DNA of 64,000 bases from Adiantum capillus-veneris (Eukaryota; Streptophyta; Polypodiopsida; Polypodiales; Pteridaceae): assembly GCA_014529385.2 (NCBI GenBank), contig CM043970.1, positions 48,749,279 through 48,813,278 on the forward strand. The letters run 5' to 3'. Made by a program: the position numbers and the translations under genes. The notes under the pieces are model-generated. The model saw only the letters and a list, made by a program, of their open reading frames with translations, ran no database searches and was not told the origin of the DNA. The number at the start of each line of letters is the position of its first letter. The stretch's first letter is position 1. Of the stretch, positions 43,822 through 54,500 are shown piece by piece.

Positions 43822-46080
43822 ATGGAGAATTTAGAGCAGATGATGAAGATGATTGCAGAATTAAGTGCAAACGGTTTTGATGATAAATCTACAGTTCCAG
43901 ACTTTTCAAAGATGCTTGAATTGGTTCAAGGATCTCTGCTCGAAATAGAGACCGTAAAGAAGAAAAAGCAGATGGATGAAGCTTTGGATGCAGCTTTAGA
44001 TGAGGTATACGACAAGAGACGACTCTTGGATGGATACGATCCAGAGGGCTACCTAGAGTGCTACGAGCTGGAGACCAAGGTAAGAGGGATACCAGAAGAG
44101 TTGATGGTCAAATCTTTTGAACAGTTAGTGAGTTCAGATGTGAAGGAGCAGATTCAAGAAGTTATTAAAGCTTGCAACAAAGACTGGGAGTATTTCAAAG
44201 AAGCTATTGTGAAAGTACATTATGAGCAGTATGAATGCTATCAAGAACAGAGTTCAAGTCTACCTAACTACGCAGGTATTCGAGGACAAGTACGATCAAA
44301 ATTAGAAGCTATGATTGATGAGCTTATTGTGCACGATGCTACTTTCTTACAGGCTAATGATGAAGACATAGTTGAAGCTGTGTATGCAAAGTTGGGATTT
44401 GCAGATGTTGTGCATAAAGTAGAAGTCCTTGAGGGTGAGTCTCTACATCCTCAAACTACATAGGGTAAATTTTTCAAAGAACATATACCTGTAGTACAAG
44501 AAGAAAAGAAATCATGGGATCAAGATAATGAATTGGCTAAAGCTCAGGAAGATGTGCAAGTGAATGAGTGCAATCGTATTCATGTAGACATGCGGAAAGA
44601 TTCAAACACAGCTGATACTTTTGCTATTGAACCAGAATTAGAGCAAAATTTTTCTGGTACAAATTCTACCATAGAGGTGATTGGTGATACTGGTACAGGT
44701 TTTGCCAAAGAGCTGATTAATGATACAGATGTCATAGGTCCAAGCAGGGTTGCTGTTGAGAGCAGCAGGACCATGGCTTTTGGTATGCCAGATTTACCGA
44801 ATTTGGATGTACCAAATTTTGAGGACTTGACTAAGCAAGAGTATGTGCTTGAAGATCTGCAAAATGTTAATTCAGAGGGGGTGCAGACACCTTCATTGAC
44901 AAGTTTTTGTGAAGCACAGCTACAAAATTGGAAAATTGCACTTGAACATGATTAGGATGATTCAGAGGGGGTGCAGAATCCTTTGACACGCTTCTGTGAC
45001 CTAGAGCTACTGATCTGGCAAACTAATCCTGAATTTGATGATGGTGATTTAGAGAGGGAGCAAACTTCTTCTCTATCAAGAATTTGTGACACAGGGCTCA
45101 CACTATGGCAGAATGATCAAGAACTTGATGATGTTGATTCAGAAGGGGTGCATAGTGAAGTGCAATCTCTTGATGTTGAATATGATTGGTTTCATTGTGC
45201 CGATGATACAGACAGGGCAGTAGATAAAATTTACAATGTGCATGTTGAACTTTGTGCTATAGAAGTGCAAAGATATCTGGCTGAGGGTGAAAGACTTGAA
45301 GAGCAGTTTACTGCAGATGCGTTTAGTATGCATGTCATATGTGAAAATCCTCGTTTATTGGAGCAACTTGAGATGTGCAGAATTGAGGAACCTTCTGAAG
45401 CAGTGGACCTAGATATTATGTGCTTATTGGACGAAACTTTGAAAGGGTTCTCAAATACAGATGTTAAGGATACCAATCAATCCAAATTCATGCATGAGGA
45501 AGTTTGTTCAGATGTAGTCGATGATGATCTGATGGAGTTGTTAGATGATGCACTACTTGATTTTGAGCCTCTACAAGATAGAGAATTGTTTTCAGATGCA
45601 TCTTTTGAGCCTAATGAAGAGGATTTTACCAGAGACTTGATGTATTCAGATATGCATGATTGGGATTCGAATACTAGTGAGAGTGAAGGTGCACTGCCAA
45701 TGCTTTTACCTGTGATTGATGATCGACAATTGGATGAGCCAGTTGCACAAGGGATATGGCAGTATGTGATGCTACCTGATGCTATATGGAATCTGATGCT
45801 ACCCTACGATGTAGGAGATTTTGAGCTAGCTTTTGGCCCAGGAGGTGATAGATATATACATGGTCCTGGGCAATGGACTTATATGCCATATGATCGAGGC
45901 GATTTGTATGAATATTTGTGGGCTAATTTATGTTTATGTTGTACTGACTGGAAATTATTGTATTTTCCCTATGATCCTGGAGGATGGTGCAAAATTTTTA
46001 AAGGAATGCTCACAGTGGGGCAAATGATTAGTTTCTCGTTTGATCCCGAGGGCTACAGAAGTCCAAAGTTGTTGATTTGA
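43822..46080 (+). CDS. Gag-like N terminus with long protein of unknown function
   Basis: 753 codons in one frame from ATG 43822, with TAG only at codon 214 (44461) and codon 378 (44953). Both could be single C-to-T changes from CAG. Residues about 70-140 (DGYDPEGYLECYELE, VKSFEQLVSSDVKEQ, WEYFKEAIVKVHYE) are loosely like the Gag capsid start of G1 (LQWFEGRDISKF, DFKKALQEEY). The middle is acidic. Tandem units of 29-30 residues begin at 44869, 44959, 45046 and 45136 (SEGVQTPSL, SEGVQNPLT, EREQTSSLS, SEGVHSEV). The C terminus has repeated PYD/FD words (LPYDVGD, MPYDRGD, FPYDPGG, SFDPEGY). No pol domain or zinc knuckle. Unknown role; possibly a structural Gag-like protein. Confidence 0.72.
44869..45195 (+). 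repeat. Tandem coding repeat, 29-30 codons per unit
   Basis: Units start at 44869, 44959, 45046 and 45136, spacing 90, 87 and 90 bases, in the frame of the long ORF. Each has an SEGV-like start, a FC or IC pair with a Leu-rich stretch and a W about 19-20 residues on, then an acidic end. The last unit is partial. Confidence 0.8.
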
Positions 46081-46634
46081 AGAGTACCAGTTATCTGTTG
46101 TAGTAGGTTGCATGGTACAAGATTTTGTTTTCTAGATTATGCCGAGTCAGAAGAGTGTTTTGGTTATGCGTTCAATAAGATTACATGGCTGGCTTCCAGT
46201 GGACTTCTTTGGACAATTGATGAAGTATCTTCACATCTTTTGAGTTGGTTCTGCTAACAAAACTTGAAGTAAAGGACTTGACGGCCATTCTGTGTGCAGA
46301 CAGAGTAAGGCATACTTGAGCTTGACAGGGTTCCTTAAAGAGAGCTTAATGGTCAAGCTGTGTGCATCATTAACTGGAGCACTTGAGTCTGGCGGGGTTC
46401 ACTAAACAGGATATCCATAATTGAATGCTTTGAAGATTCGACAGATACAGTTCAGAGATTTTTTATGGACAGCTACCTAATGATTAAGCTAGATAATTGA
46501 TGATAGGGTATAAGCCTTCTTTCATTGTTTTCATATGTTTACCAGTTACGTGAGTCTAATGACGCAAAGAGCTTTAGGTACCTATAGCAGATGCAGATTG
46601 AAGTGTTGTTGGCACAAACCGGAGGCTGTGTAGG
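46081..46634 (+). other. 3' untranslated region of the non-autonomous element
   Basis: About 550 bp between the ORF stop and the polypurine tract. No frame of note. Contains two related words (AGCTTGACAGGGTTC and AGTCTGGCGGGGTTC). Confidence 0.6.
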
Positions 46635-46649
46635 TTCAGAGGGGGTGAA
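46633..46649 (+). other. Polypurine tract of the non-autonomous element
   Basis: GGTTCAGAGGGGGTGAA directly before the 3' LTR, matching G1 copy 3 (GGTTCAGAGGGGGTGGA). Confidence 0.88.
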
Positions 46650-48140
46650 TGTCGTGCAGCTCCGCTGCCATGATGAGAAAAAGAGCAGATAAATGCAATC
46701 TAAGCTTCTTTGAAGCCTACACATTAAGTGAGCAGTGATTAGGGCTTGATAACAGGCCAAGCTTAATGATTAATGTATGCCAGATGCGGCTTAAAAGGGC
46801 CAATAGATGCCAAAAATGAGTATGCTTATAGTGACCATGGATGGGATATTATGATCTAAAACTGAAGTGCTTACAATGCTCTACCGGCGTGTCTTTACGG
46901 CTCGTCGATTGGAGCTACAGTGAAGAAGTTATGGAAGTTTAAAGTTCAAGTCGATTGCATATCCGTACCGGATTGGGCAACTGCAGCTGAGAGGCGATAG
47001 AAATGAAATGAATGCATGGGCCTAAAGTTCTCACTTCATGGAAAGCGTCCGTCTTTTCAGATCAATGATCGGAGTCACGGTTGCCAAGATATTAGCTGTT
47101 AAAGATTCACCGGGGGCCAGCTCCGTACCAGTTCGGTTCGCCCGATCGGAGTGTCATCTGGGGTTTTTATAGCCTCAGCAGGGTTTGTATGCATTTTATG
47201 CAGCTTGAGAGGTCTACACGGATTTACGGCTCGTCAGACAGAGTTCTGCTTAATCAGGTAATAAGGCTTGAGGCCAATGACAATTGTCGACATTGCGAGC
47301 TGGGTAATTTTGGCATTCATCAAGATGCTATTATGGGCAATAAGATTCACAAAGATATTGTTAGTCAAGGCTTGCTAGAGAAAAATGTTGTGCTTGGTAT
47401 TGCCTTGTCCTGCATGTATGCCCAAATTGATTGACCGATGTGTTTGGCAGTGCTTTGCTAGATATGTATGCTCAAATATGATGCCCTTACAAAAGCAATG
47501 GCCGCCCAAGGCAATAAGGGGCCGCCCACCAAAGACAAAACAAAGCATGGCCACCCAATTAAGGGGTTAAGTAAGTGTGAAGAGAAAAGAAAAACAAAAA
47601 GCGTGAGCAGGTGGACAGGCAGCGAAGACGAGCTGCGCAGGGAAGAAAAATCGCTTGCAATGGGCTGTAAAGAGCTCTGTTGAGCGCGGGTAAGAAGGAA
47701 AAATTGTTCAGCACGCCAAGGCACATGTTTGTGGAGCTTGTCCGGTCAGATTCCGTGTTGGTCACCGTCCAGGCTTGCCACATCATCAAAGTAATTTCAC
47801 GCGCCACATCAGTCACGGCGCCGTGACTGATGGGCTTAGGCAATGTAGCAAGGGGCGGCGAGGAGAGAAAGAGGGGAGAAAAAAAAAACGAGGAGGATTA
47901 GAGGAGGGTTTTTCTCGCTCTCAGACAGAGGCAAACGCACTCTCTCTCTCTCTCTCTCGTCCTCCGTGAGCATAGAAGCAAGGATTATTTCTCTTGATCT
48001 CGGCTCATCGTCAGCTACTACAAGGCATCGAAGGCAATCAGGAAGGAGGAAGAAGGGTTTTGGGGAAGGTGAGAGAAGAAGAAAGCTCTAAGGAAGATCT
48101 TAGAGGAAAGCTCTCTCTCGTTCTCATGTTCGGCAAGCAA

Positions 48141-48178
<38 letters not shown>

Positions 48179-49190
48179 GCGCTCTCTTATCCTCGAAGCA
48201 AGCAAAGACAAGGATAGTAACCAAGGAGATTGGGAAGCAAAGGGAAGGAGAGCTCAAGGGGATCTTAACGAAGGAAGTTGGTCGAAGCTTGGAGAACTGA
48301 GCCATGGTAGAAGCTTGAGGAGAAACTCAAGTCGAGGTCAAGGAGGGAAATTTCTCTCTCCCTCTCGAGCTTGAACAAGATGAACAAGAAGCAAACAAGG
48401 GGAGTGGAAGCGAAGCAAAAAGGAAGGAAGGCAGGAGGGCAAGAAGCTCAAGCAAAGAAGCAGCAATCCTTCTCTCTCGCGCTCTCACTTGATCTCTCTC
48501 TCAGGCTCTCTCCCTTGGCATGGAGGAGCTCGATCTCTCGATAGTGAGGACTTTAAGGTTCTCTCTCTTTCTCGCTCTCGTCCTTCGCTAACCAAGCAAT
48601 CTCTCTCTCGGCCGTAATCAAGAGAGGAGCATGTACGGGAGAGAGGAGCAATCGAGGGGTTGGCAAGATAAGCAAACCAAGGGAAGTGAAAGCTTGCTCT
48701 TTCTTTCTCTCTTTTGAAGTCGGTTACCAAAGAAGGAAAAAGTAAGGTAAATCAAAGGGCTATATCTCTCTCGGCCTTCGGGTCAACTGGAGGAGACTCG
48801 CTCTCGAGTAAGCAAGGAGAGAGCATAAACTCTCTCTGCTGTATTTGGAAGATACAAGGGTATCAAGCAAGGGATTTTGTCAGATACTTACCTCCTAAGC
48901 AGCTTATAAAGACTCTAATGGCGAGCATAAGTGGAAATTTTACAGTCTTGATCTAATTCGAGAGCATTAAACTCTCCTAACTCCATCAGTGCCGTTAACG
49001 GCACACATTTGTAATCGAATTCCACGTCAGCTAATCATTAGCAGTTTAAACCAGTTCGATTGTCGAGTTTTAAGTATTTAAGGTGTTGACAGAATCTTTT
49101 GCCTTGTGCCGTGCGTCTTGTCTCTCGTATTTCCCACAGCAAGCAGCCCGGTGCTGAACCGGCTCACCTCGCGAACCCATATCCCCTACA
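46650..49190 (+). repeat. 3' LTR of the non-autonomous element (2541 bp)
   Basis: Begins TGTCGTGCAGCTCCGCTGCC and ends CATATCCCCTACA. Close to the 5' LTR, but with a shorter CT run (48144-48177), several substitutions and short indels. Confidence 0.92.
48144..48177 (+). repeat. (CT)n microsatellite in 3' LTR
   Basis: About 34 bp of CT, the allele of 42684-42765. Confidence 0.95.
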
Positions 49191-49409
49191 TTTTATATCT
49201 AAGATAGGGGTATGATAGTTTTCGTCATTGATTGTCGTATAAATATTGAAAGGGGGGTCATATTACCTAATATGAGTCGTATATAGGGGCTTTATCAAAG
49301 TTGTCCACTCCTATGTGGTGTCCCATTTGGTATATAGAGTGAATCCCCTGAGTCTCCACTATATATCAATGTCTGCTTAATATCAGGGAGGACTAATGTA
49401 TTGCAACCA

Positions 49410-49990
49410 TTTTTGAAGCTTCTGAGGTGGGCAATGACATAATTGATATAAAAGAAGAGTCAAAAGAGTATTTTTTGGCACTTGATCTATAGAAAACCGT
49501 CGATAACTTATTTCTTCCTGCTCCTAATGCATTTGCTCTATGCATGAAAACAGTGAAAGAGGAGAAACCTACTCCCAAAGATGAGGATTTTGAGAAGAAG
49601 CTTGTTGAGCTTGGTATCCAACCTTTAGGTAGAGACTTTAAGTTAAAGGAAGTTGAAAAGGACGTTGAAAAAAGAGAGATGATTGGATCAAGAAATCTCC
49701 TTCAAGAAAAAGCCATTGCCGAGGATGAGATGCAAAAGGTAGATTCAATCTCACCTTGATCTCCCTTTCTATAATCTTGATTTTTTTAAAGGTTTGTTTT
49801 AATTAATCATTACTTCTTGTTTTGTAGATTGAACTCCTTGACAAAGACAATTTTCTTGGGAGAGTTATAGGCTTGAGAGGGAAAGCAATAGAGGGCACTT
49901 CTAGAAGGAAGGGATGCCTTCTCTATCATGCACTACATGCCTACATTGGAAAGTGCCACCTTCTGTGCTTTCCACATGCAGTATTCTGAA
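49410..49990 (+). pseudogene. Fragment of an intron-containing gene, function unknown
   Basis: Frame reading IFEASEVGNDIIDIKEESKE, an in-frame TAG, then LFLPAPNAFALCMKTVKEE, DFEKKLVELGIQPLGRDF and REMIGSRNLLQEKAIAEDE. At 49738 an AAG/GTAGAT donor-like site and at 49827 a TTTTGTAG acceptor after a T-rich tract give an 89-bp phase-0 intron. The next exon-like part continues in frame (IELLDKDNFLGRVIGLRG) to a stop at 49988. The reading frame joining across the predicted intron suggests a captured or decayed host gene. I do not recognise the protein. Confidence 0.5.
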
Positions 49991-50013
49991 GGTCTTGAGT
50001 TACCAATATTTTT

Positions 50014-50661
50014 CCTAAAGATATTGTCACGTTTTTTGGGATACACTCCCCTTCAAATCAATGCAAACAAGATCATGCTACTTAAGAGAGCTACAACACT
50101 CAGAATATTTGGGTATGCTGTAGGATTCAATGCATCAAGAGTGGGATAATTTCTTTGCTACTCTCGTTATGCAGTGGTAACTGAGGAGACAAATGTCAAC
50201 CTTCTTTTGGACTATAGAAGAAGAAAGTTTTTGAGATATAGGGGTGACATTCCTAGTGATACCAAACGATTCAAGAATTGATGTAAAAATGATAAAAATT
50301 TTCATAAAAATATATTTTTTGAATTTGGATCTTTTTAGAAAGACTCGGTACAAAGTTTCAAAGTGAAGCATTAATCTCCATTTGTGGTTGAGCAACATGG
50401 TTTTTTGATCTCATCCGTTGTAACTGCCTTTTATAGAACCAATTGAATAATTTCTTTAGTGCATTGCTCCTTCTATGTCCCCCTCCCTTTCTCGTACAAC
50501 TGAAAAATGAAGTCCTCGCTTGATAGCGAGATTTTTCCATTCCTTGAGTATTCCATGCTGCAAGGGGTCCTTGTTTTGCAAACTATGGTCCATGCAGGTA
50601 AAAAATATGTGTTTTTTTTAAAAAGTTAGTTGAACTTATAGGATGCAATGTAAAAAACTAT
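50014..50661 (+). repeat. Inverted repeat arm B (partner 22006-22650)
   Basis: Reverse complement of arm A, with the 60-codon frame on the minus strand at 50358-50540. Begins at CCTAAAGATATTGTC, a few bases after the gene fragment. Confidence 0.85.
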
Positions 50662-51089
50662 TGAGAATTCTAAAAGCAACAAACTTAGCAAGCGATTTTG
50701 CTATGGCAATACAATGGAAAAGGGAACTAGGCTATGTGCTTTTGTTTGGAAGAAAGCTAAAGGGAAGGGGGGGGGGAGAGAAAAGGAGACAAGTTTACAC
50801 CAAACACGTTTCGCTTTCATTAGCTCATCAGTGGTGCAAACAAAAAGGAGGATATGGAGGGGGTATAAATAGTAAGGTGTGGTGCGGCTCAAAAAACTAT
50901 AATGGTACCATATTTGAAGAGGGAGAGGCTAACTTAAAGACAGATTATTGCTCACCTTACATGGGTACTTACTAAAAAGGATGGGAAAAGTGGAGAGTTA
51001 ATGGGGCATATAAAGAACTGTAAAGATGTACAAGAAAGGGACCAGTCAAAAAAAGGGAAATTTGACTTAGCCTAGGGCATGGGTAGAGT
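50662..51089. other. Unassigned sequence
   Basis: A small frame at 50643-50975 (part of the arm end plus G-rich DNA) is not recognisable. No repeat relation seen elsewhere in the window. Confidence 0.4.
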
Positions 51090-51252
51090 TTAGAGGGGCT
51101 GCATATATACATGAGGCGGAAGCTAACTGCATCCAAGGTTTAGTAAAATTCGGGTGTAATTCCTTTGCGGGGGGGGTTAGAGGGGCTACATATATACATG
51201 AGGCCGAAGCTAATTGAATCCAAGGTTTAGTCAAGTTCGGGTGTAATTCCTT
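51090..51252 (+). repeat. Tandem duplication, period 87 bp
   Basis: TTAGAGGGGCTGCATATATAC at 51090 and TTAGAGGGGCTACATATATAC at 51177; each unit runs through an AATCCAAGGTTTAG-like word to a G-run. Two copies, the second leading into the G-tract. Confidence 0.85.
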
Positions 51253-51277
51253 GGGGGGGGGGGGGGGGGGGGGGGGG
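51253..51277 (+). repeat. Poly-G tract (25 G)
   Basis: Uninterrupted run of 25 G at the end of the second tandem unit. The first unit has only eight G at this position. Confidence 0.9.
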
Positions 51278-51338
51278 CAGAGCTGGAAAAAGAAGAAGGA
51301 GGCTTAGAGAGAAGGGTTCCGAGATTGGCTGCACTCAT

Positions 51339-51479
51339 TGTCAGGACAAGGGTAGGACCAGTCCGAGCCAAGGGCCAGGACAAAAATGCAGTCAAGGGGG
51401 TCCCTATATTTAGAAGGCAAAGGGCCTATATAGGGCATGGCGGGATGGTGATGAGCATGTCAGCTCCCCTTTCCTTTGA
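51339..51479 (+). repeat. V2-type chromovirus LTR (about 141 bp)
   Basis: TGTCAGGACAAGGGTAGGAC at the start; same sequence type as 41009-41149. TATATAG at 51427-51433. The end reads CCTTTGA, not CA, so the terminus is mutated. A CTAGTATCAGAGCTAGG follows at 51480, a one-base variant of the initiator-Met PBS, so this is a 5' LTR with the element running to the right. No pol is recognisable downstream apart from a weak hit at about 56390. Confidence 0.8.
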
Positions 51480-51528
51480 CTAGTATCAGAGCTAGGGGAG
51501 AAGGAGCCATGGAGTAAGGGGGAAGGTT

Positions 51529-51529
<1 letters not shown>

Positions 51530-51584
<55 letters not shown>
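51530..51584 (+). repeat. (CT)n microsatellite
   Basis: About 55 bp of CT shortly after the V2-type PBS. Confidence 0.95.
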
Positions 51585-51587
<3 letters not shown>

Positions 51588-54500
51588 TCCTGGAGGGTGT
51601 GCATGGAAGGGACAACCAAGGACGGAGCCGAAGAGGTCACCCCTTATATGGGAAGTTTCATGGCGGGCTCAAGCACCCCGACACACAGCATGTGACACCG
51701 CCCCTGCAAAGCCGAAGAGGTCGACACAAGAAGCAGGGTTGCGAGAATGATCGTTTGCACGAAATGAGGGTCGGGATCGAGCTCGAGGAAATTGCTCGCA
51801 GGTAGGCTCATCGGGCTCGTGTTGCCGTGGAGAAGAGTTTTCATCACAGGGGCATATGCCCCCGTAGGATTTAGGCATCGCCACAGTCCCTCTCTCCCTC
51901 GGCGCTGCAGGTTAGCCGCCATCGCTGTGTTATTTTCATATTTGGGTGCCCTAAGGCCACCCTAGGGGCTTTTCCCACAAGAGGGATACTTAGGCCACCC
52001 ACCTAGGTCGATCCCACAGATTCGGCTACACACGTCCGCAATCGGCGGTCAAGTCGCATGCATGGACCATGCAAGACGGACACAGGCAGAGCTCATAAAG
52101 TTGTGATATGACCAAGCTTTGCACGGCGGCGTAAAGTTATACAAGGCTTCATGCATGAGCAGGTCTCGAGAAGGTGGCATCGAACGAACATGCCCTCACA
52201 GATTTTGCAGAAAGTTTTGGCATGGCCACATTGATTTTTGGAAGATTTCTTTAGCCATACATATTGACCTTGAAGCGACTATCACCGTCTCTTTGACAAG
52301 GCTCAATTTTTGGTGGTTTTTGATGACGTATTCCTATATCGGCACAGACGATAATGCTCATTGATTCGAGGATCTTTGACGCATTGATCCTGTAAAGCAG
52401 AGAAACTTGCCGAAAGCACTAAGTTTACTTTTTTCGCATTTGTTGCAGCAGAACCACATAAAGGTTTTTATGGCATGTTTGCATGCACTTACGCATCAAA
52501 ATTCAAGGAACTTTGAATGCACAAACAATGTGCCCGACAAGCTACGAGCCGAGAATGAGGCATCGGGTGGAAAAATTGGGGCAGTTTTGGCAAATATACG
52601 TGAAACATTGGGGATTTTACTCAAGACAACGGGAGTCACGATTAATCAGCAATAATTGGCATTCGACAGAGCCGACTCTAAGCAATAATCGGTCAATTAT
52701 TTAGTTGCAGTATGGTAAGTACTGGTCAGGCTTATGGCTTGTACAGTAAAGATATTTGGCAGGGCCGACTCGTTATTATACTTCAAGAAGCTGATAGGCA
52801 TTTTGAAGTGTCTGCACCTAGTATTGCATTACTCAGGTACGCTTTGTTTGTGCAATAGTTTATTGCTAATTTTATGTTTTTAATATGGTCATCCACAACT
52901 ATGAGTTGAATTCCATTTGATAGCTCAGTTGTAGAGGAGCATCGGGCAATGTCACGATTCTCAATCCGTAGCAAAATTTGGCAAGGCCATTTTCCTATAA
53001 AATTTTGACAAGGTCAATCTTTTTCTGCTCGGACACATGTGTGTCACCCAGAGTATCTGTTAGCTATGAGCACTCCGATTACATTCTTGTCTCATCCATT
53101 TGATAAACTTATGTGAAGCACGACCTCTATTTATGCATCTTGCTTTGCGACTCCCCACCTTTGGCCTATGCTATGAGCATACAAACTTGGACGGACTTGA
53201 CAATATGCTTGCAGGTTATTTCATCACGTACGAGATGGTATAGGATATACGAGGGCGTCTATACAGATATGGCTATGAGCCGTTTTGGAGCGAGTTTTTC
53301 TTTCGACATCTCCAGCCACCTGGTTACAGCAGGATGACAAGGCTAGACCATATTCAGTTTTGTTTATTTTTCCATGTTTACACATTTCAGTTGGAAAATA
53401 TTGTCGGTTGTGTAAAGCAAAGTGCTTTGACAATTTTACATAAAGCAAGGCTTCTCCCTGGTGCCAAGGTGCTTGGAATCACGAGCAAGGGCACACAAGC
53501 TTGAAAAAATTGGCAAAATAGGGGATCTCAGCTCTTAGACTCCCTACCAGTCTAAATTGTACAAGGTACTTACGGATTTGGTTCTCACGATGGAAGCCTT
53601 CACTCTGTGCAAGGGATTACCATTCTTTATGCAAGGCATGCTAGTGACATGAATTCAATTCTGCCGCTTCATGCATTACGCTTCCACTAACACACTCGCA
53701 ACTCTGTCAAGGCCAGAGTACGGATGGATTGTTGGTTGTTATCAACACTCAACAATACTAAAAAGAACCTAAAATTTCGACTAGATTCAACGGCAAGGTG
53801 CCCCTTTCAAGTCATCCTCATACAGTCACGACCCTACACGGTAGATGGTCAAGATTTAACTTGTGTTTTCTGTTGCCTCTCTCGATGAGAGCATTATACA
53901 GACAGATTGTGGAATGCTTATAGGATAAGCTGCAATTCGGGCATAAGATGTCTAAGCGCACACATTCTGGGCACGCATTCTACAAATTTAAGGAAAGTTC
54001 ATCAGCCCAGCATGCTCTTGTTCTCTTTTTCTCTCTCTCTCTGTAAGGGAATACTGAAAATATTCTAAGAAGCTTTTGCTACATGTTTCACTAGTGAGTC
54101 CTCCTGAGCCAAGCTACTCTAACTCTCAGCTAGAAATTGGGCACGATGCCATCCACATTAGTCTTCATCGGTTCAACGATTGAACACTAATTTTCATGAG
54201 GGCTATAAGCCACACACACTGGCTAAGAGCCATTGTTAAATCTAGGGTAAGACCCAATTATTAGTATTCCTTGGATGATTGTTATCAAGATCGAGCAGCT
54301 CTACGCAGTGTAGTACACATTGCTGTTAATTGACAAGGAAGAGTCCTGTCATCACAGATGTTTAGAGTATCATTTTGCACTACATGTTTCTAGTGCGACG
54401 CTCAAGTTGAGTTTTTGACACTCTTGCACTTACATCAGCTGATCTACACCATGGAGTCTAGAGGCAACAAACACTTGAGACAGCATGGCTATTGATACGA

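Larger units (their letters stand above)
41233..49190 (+). mobile_element. Non-autonomous gypsy-related LTR element with a long unknown ORF
   Basis: 7958 bp. LTRs of 2544 bp (41233-43776) and 2541 bp (46650-49190) enclose 2.87 kb. LTR termini (TGTCGTGCAGCTCCG), PBS and polypurine tract match G1, and the start of the LTR is clearly homologous to the G1 LTR, so it can be regarded as a G1-derived family. There is no protease, RT, RNase H or integrase. Unlike typical LARDs, the interior is coding: one 753-codon frame with two TAG stops. Flanks do not show a clear 5-bp duplication (ACCGT on the left, TTTTA on the right). Confidence 0.93.

Noticed and set aside
53113-53337. 74-residue ORF in the diverged repeat
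   Set aside because: The matching DNA in the other copy does not keep the frame.
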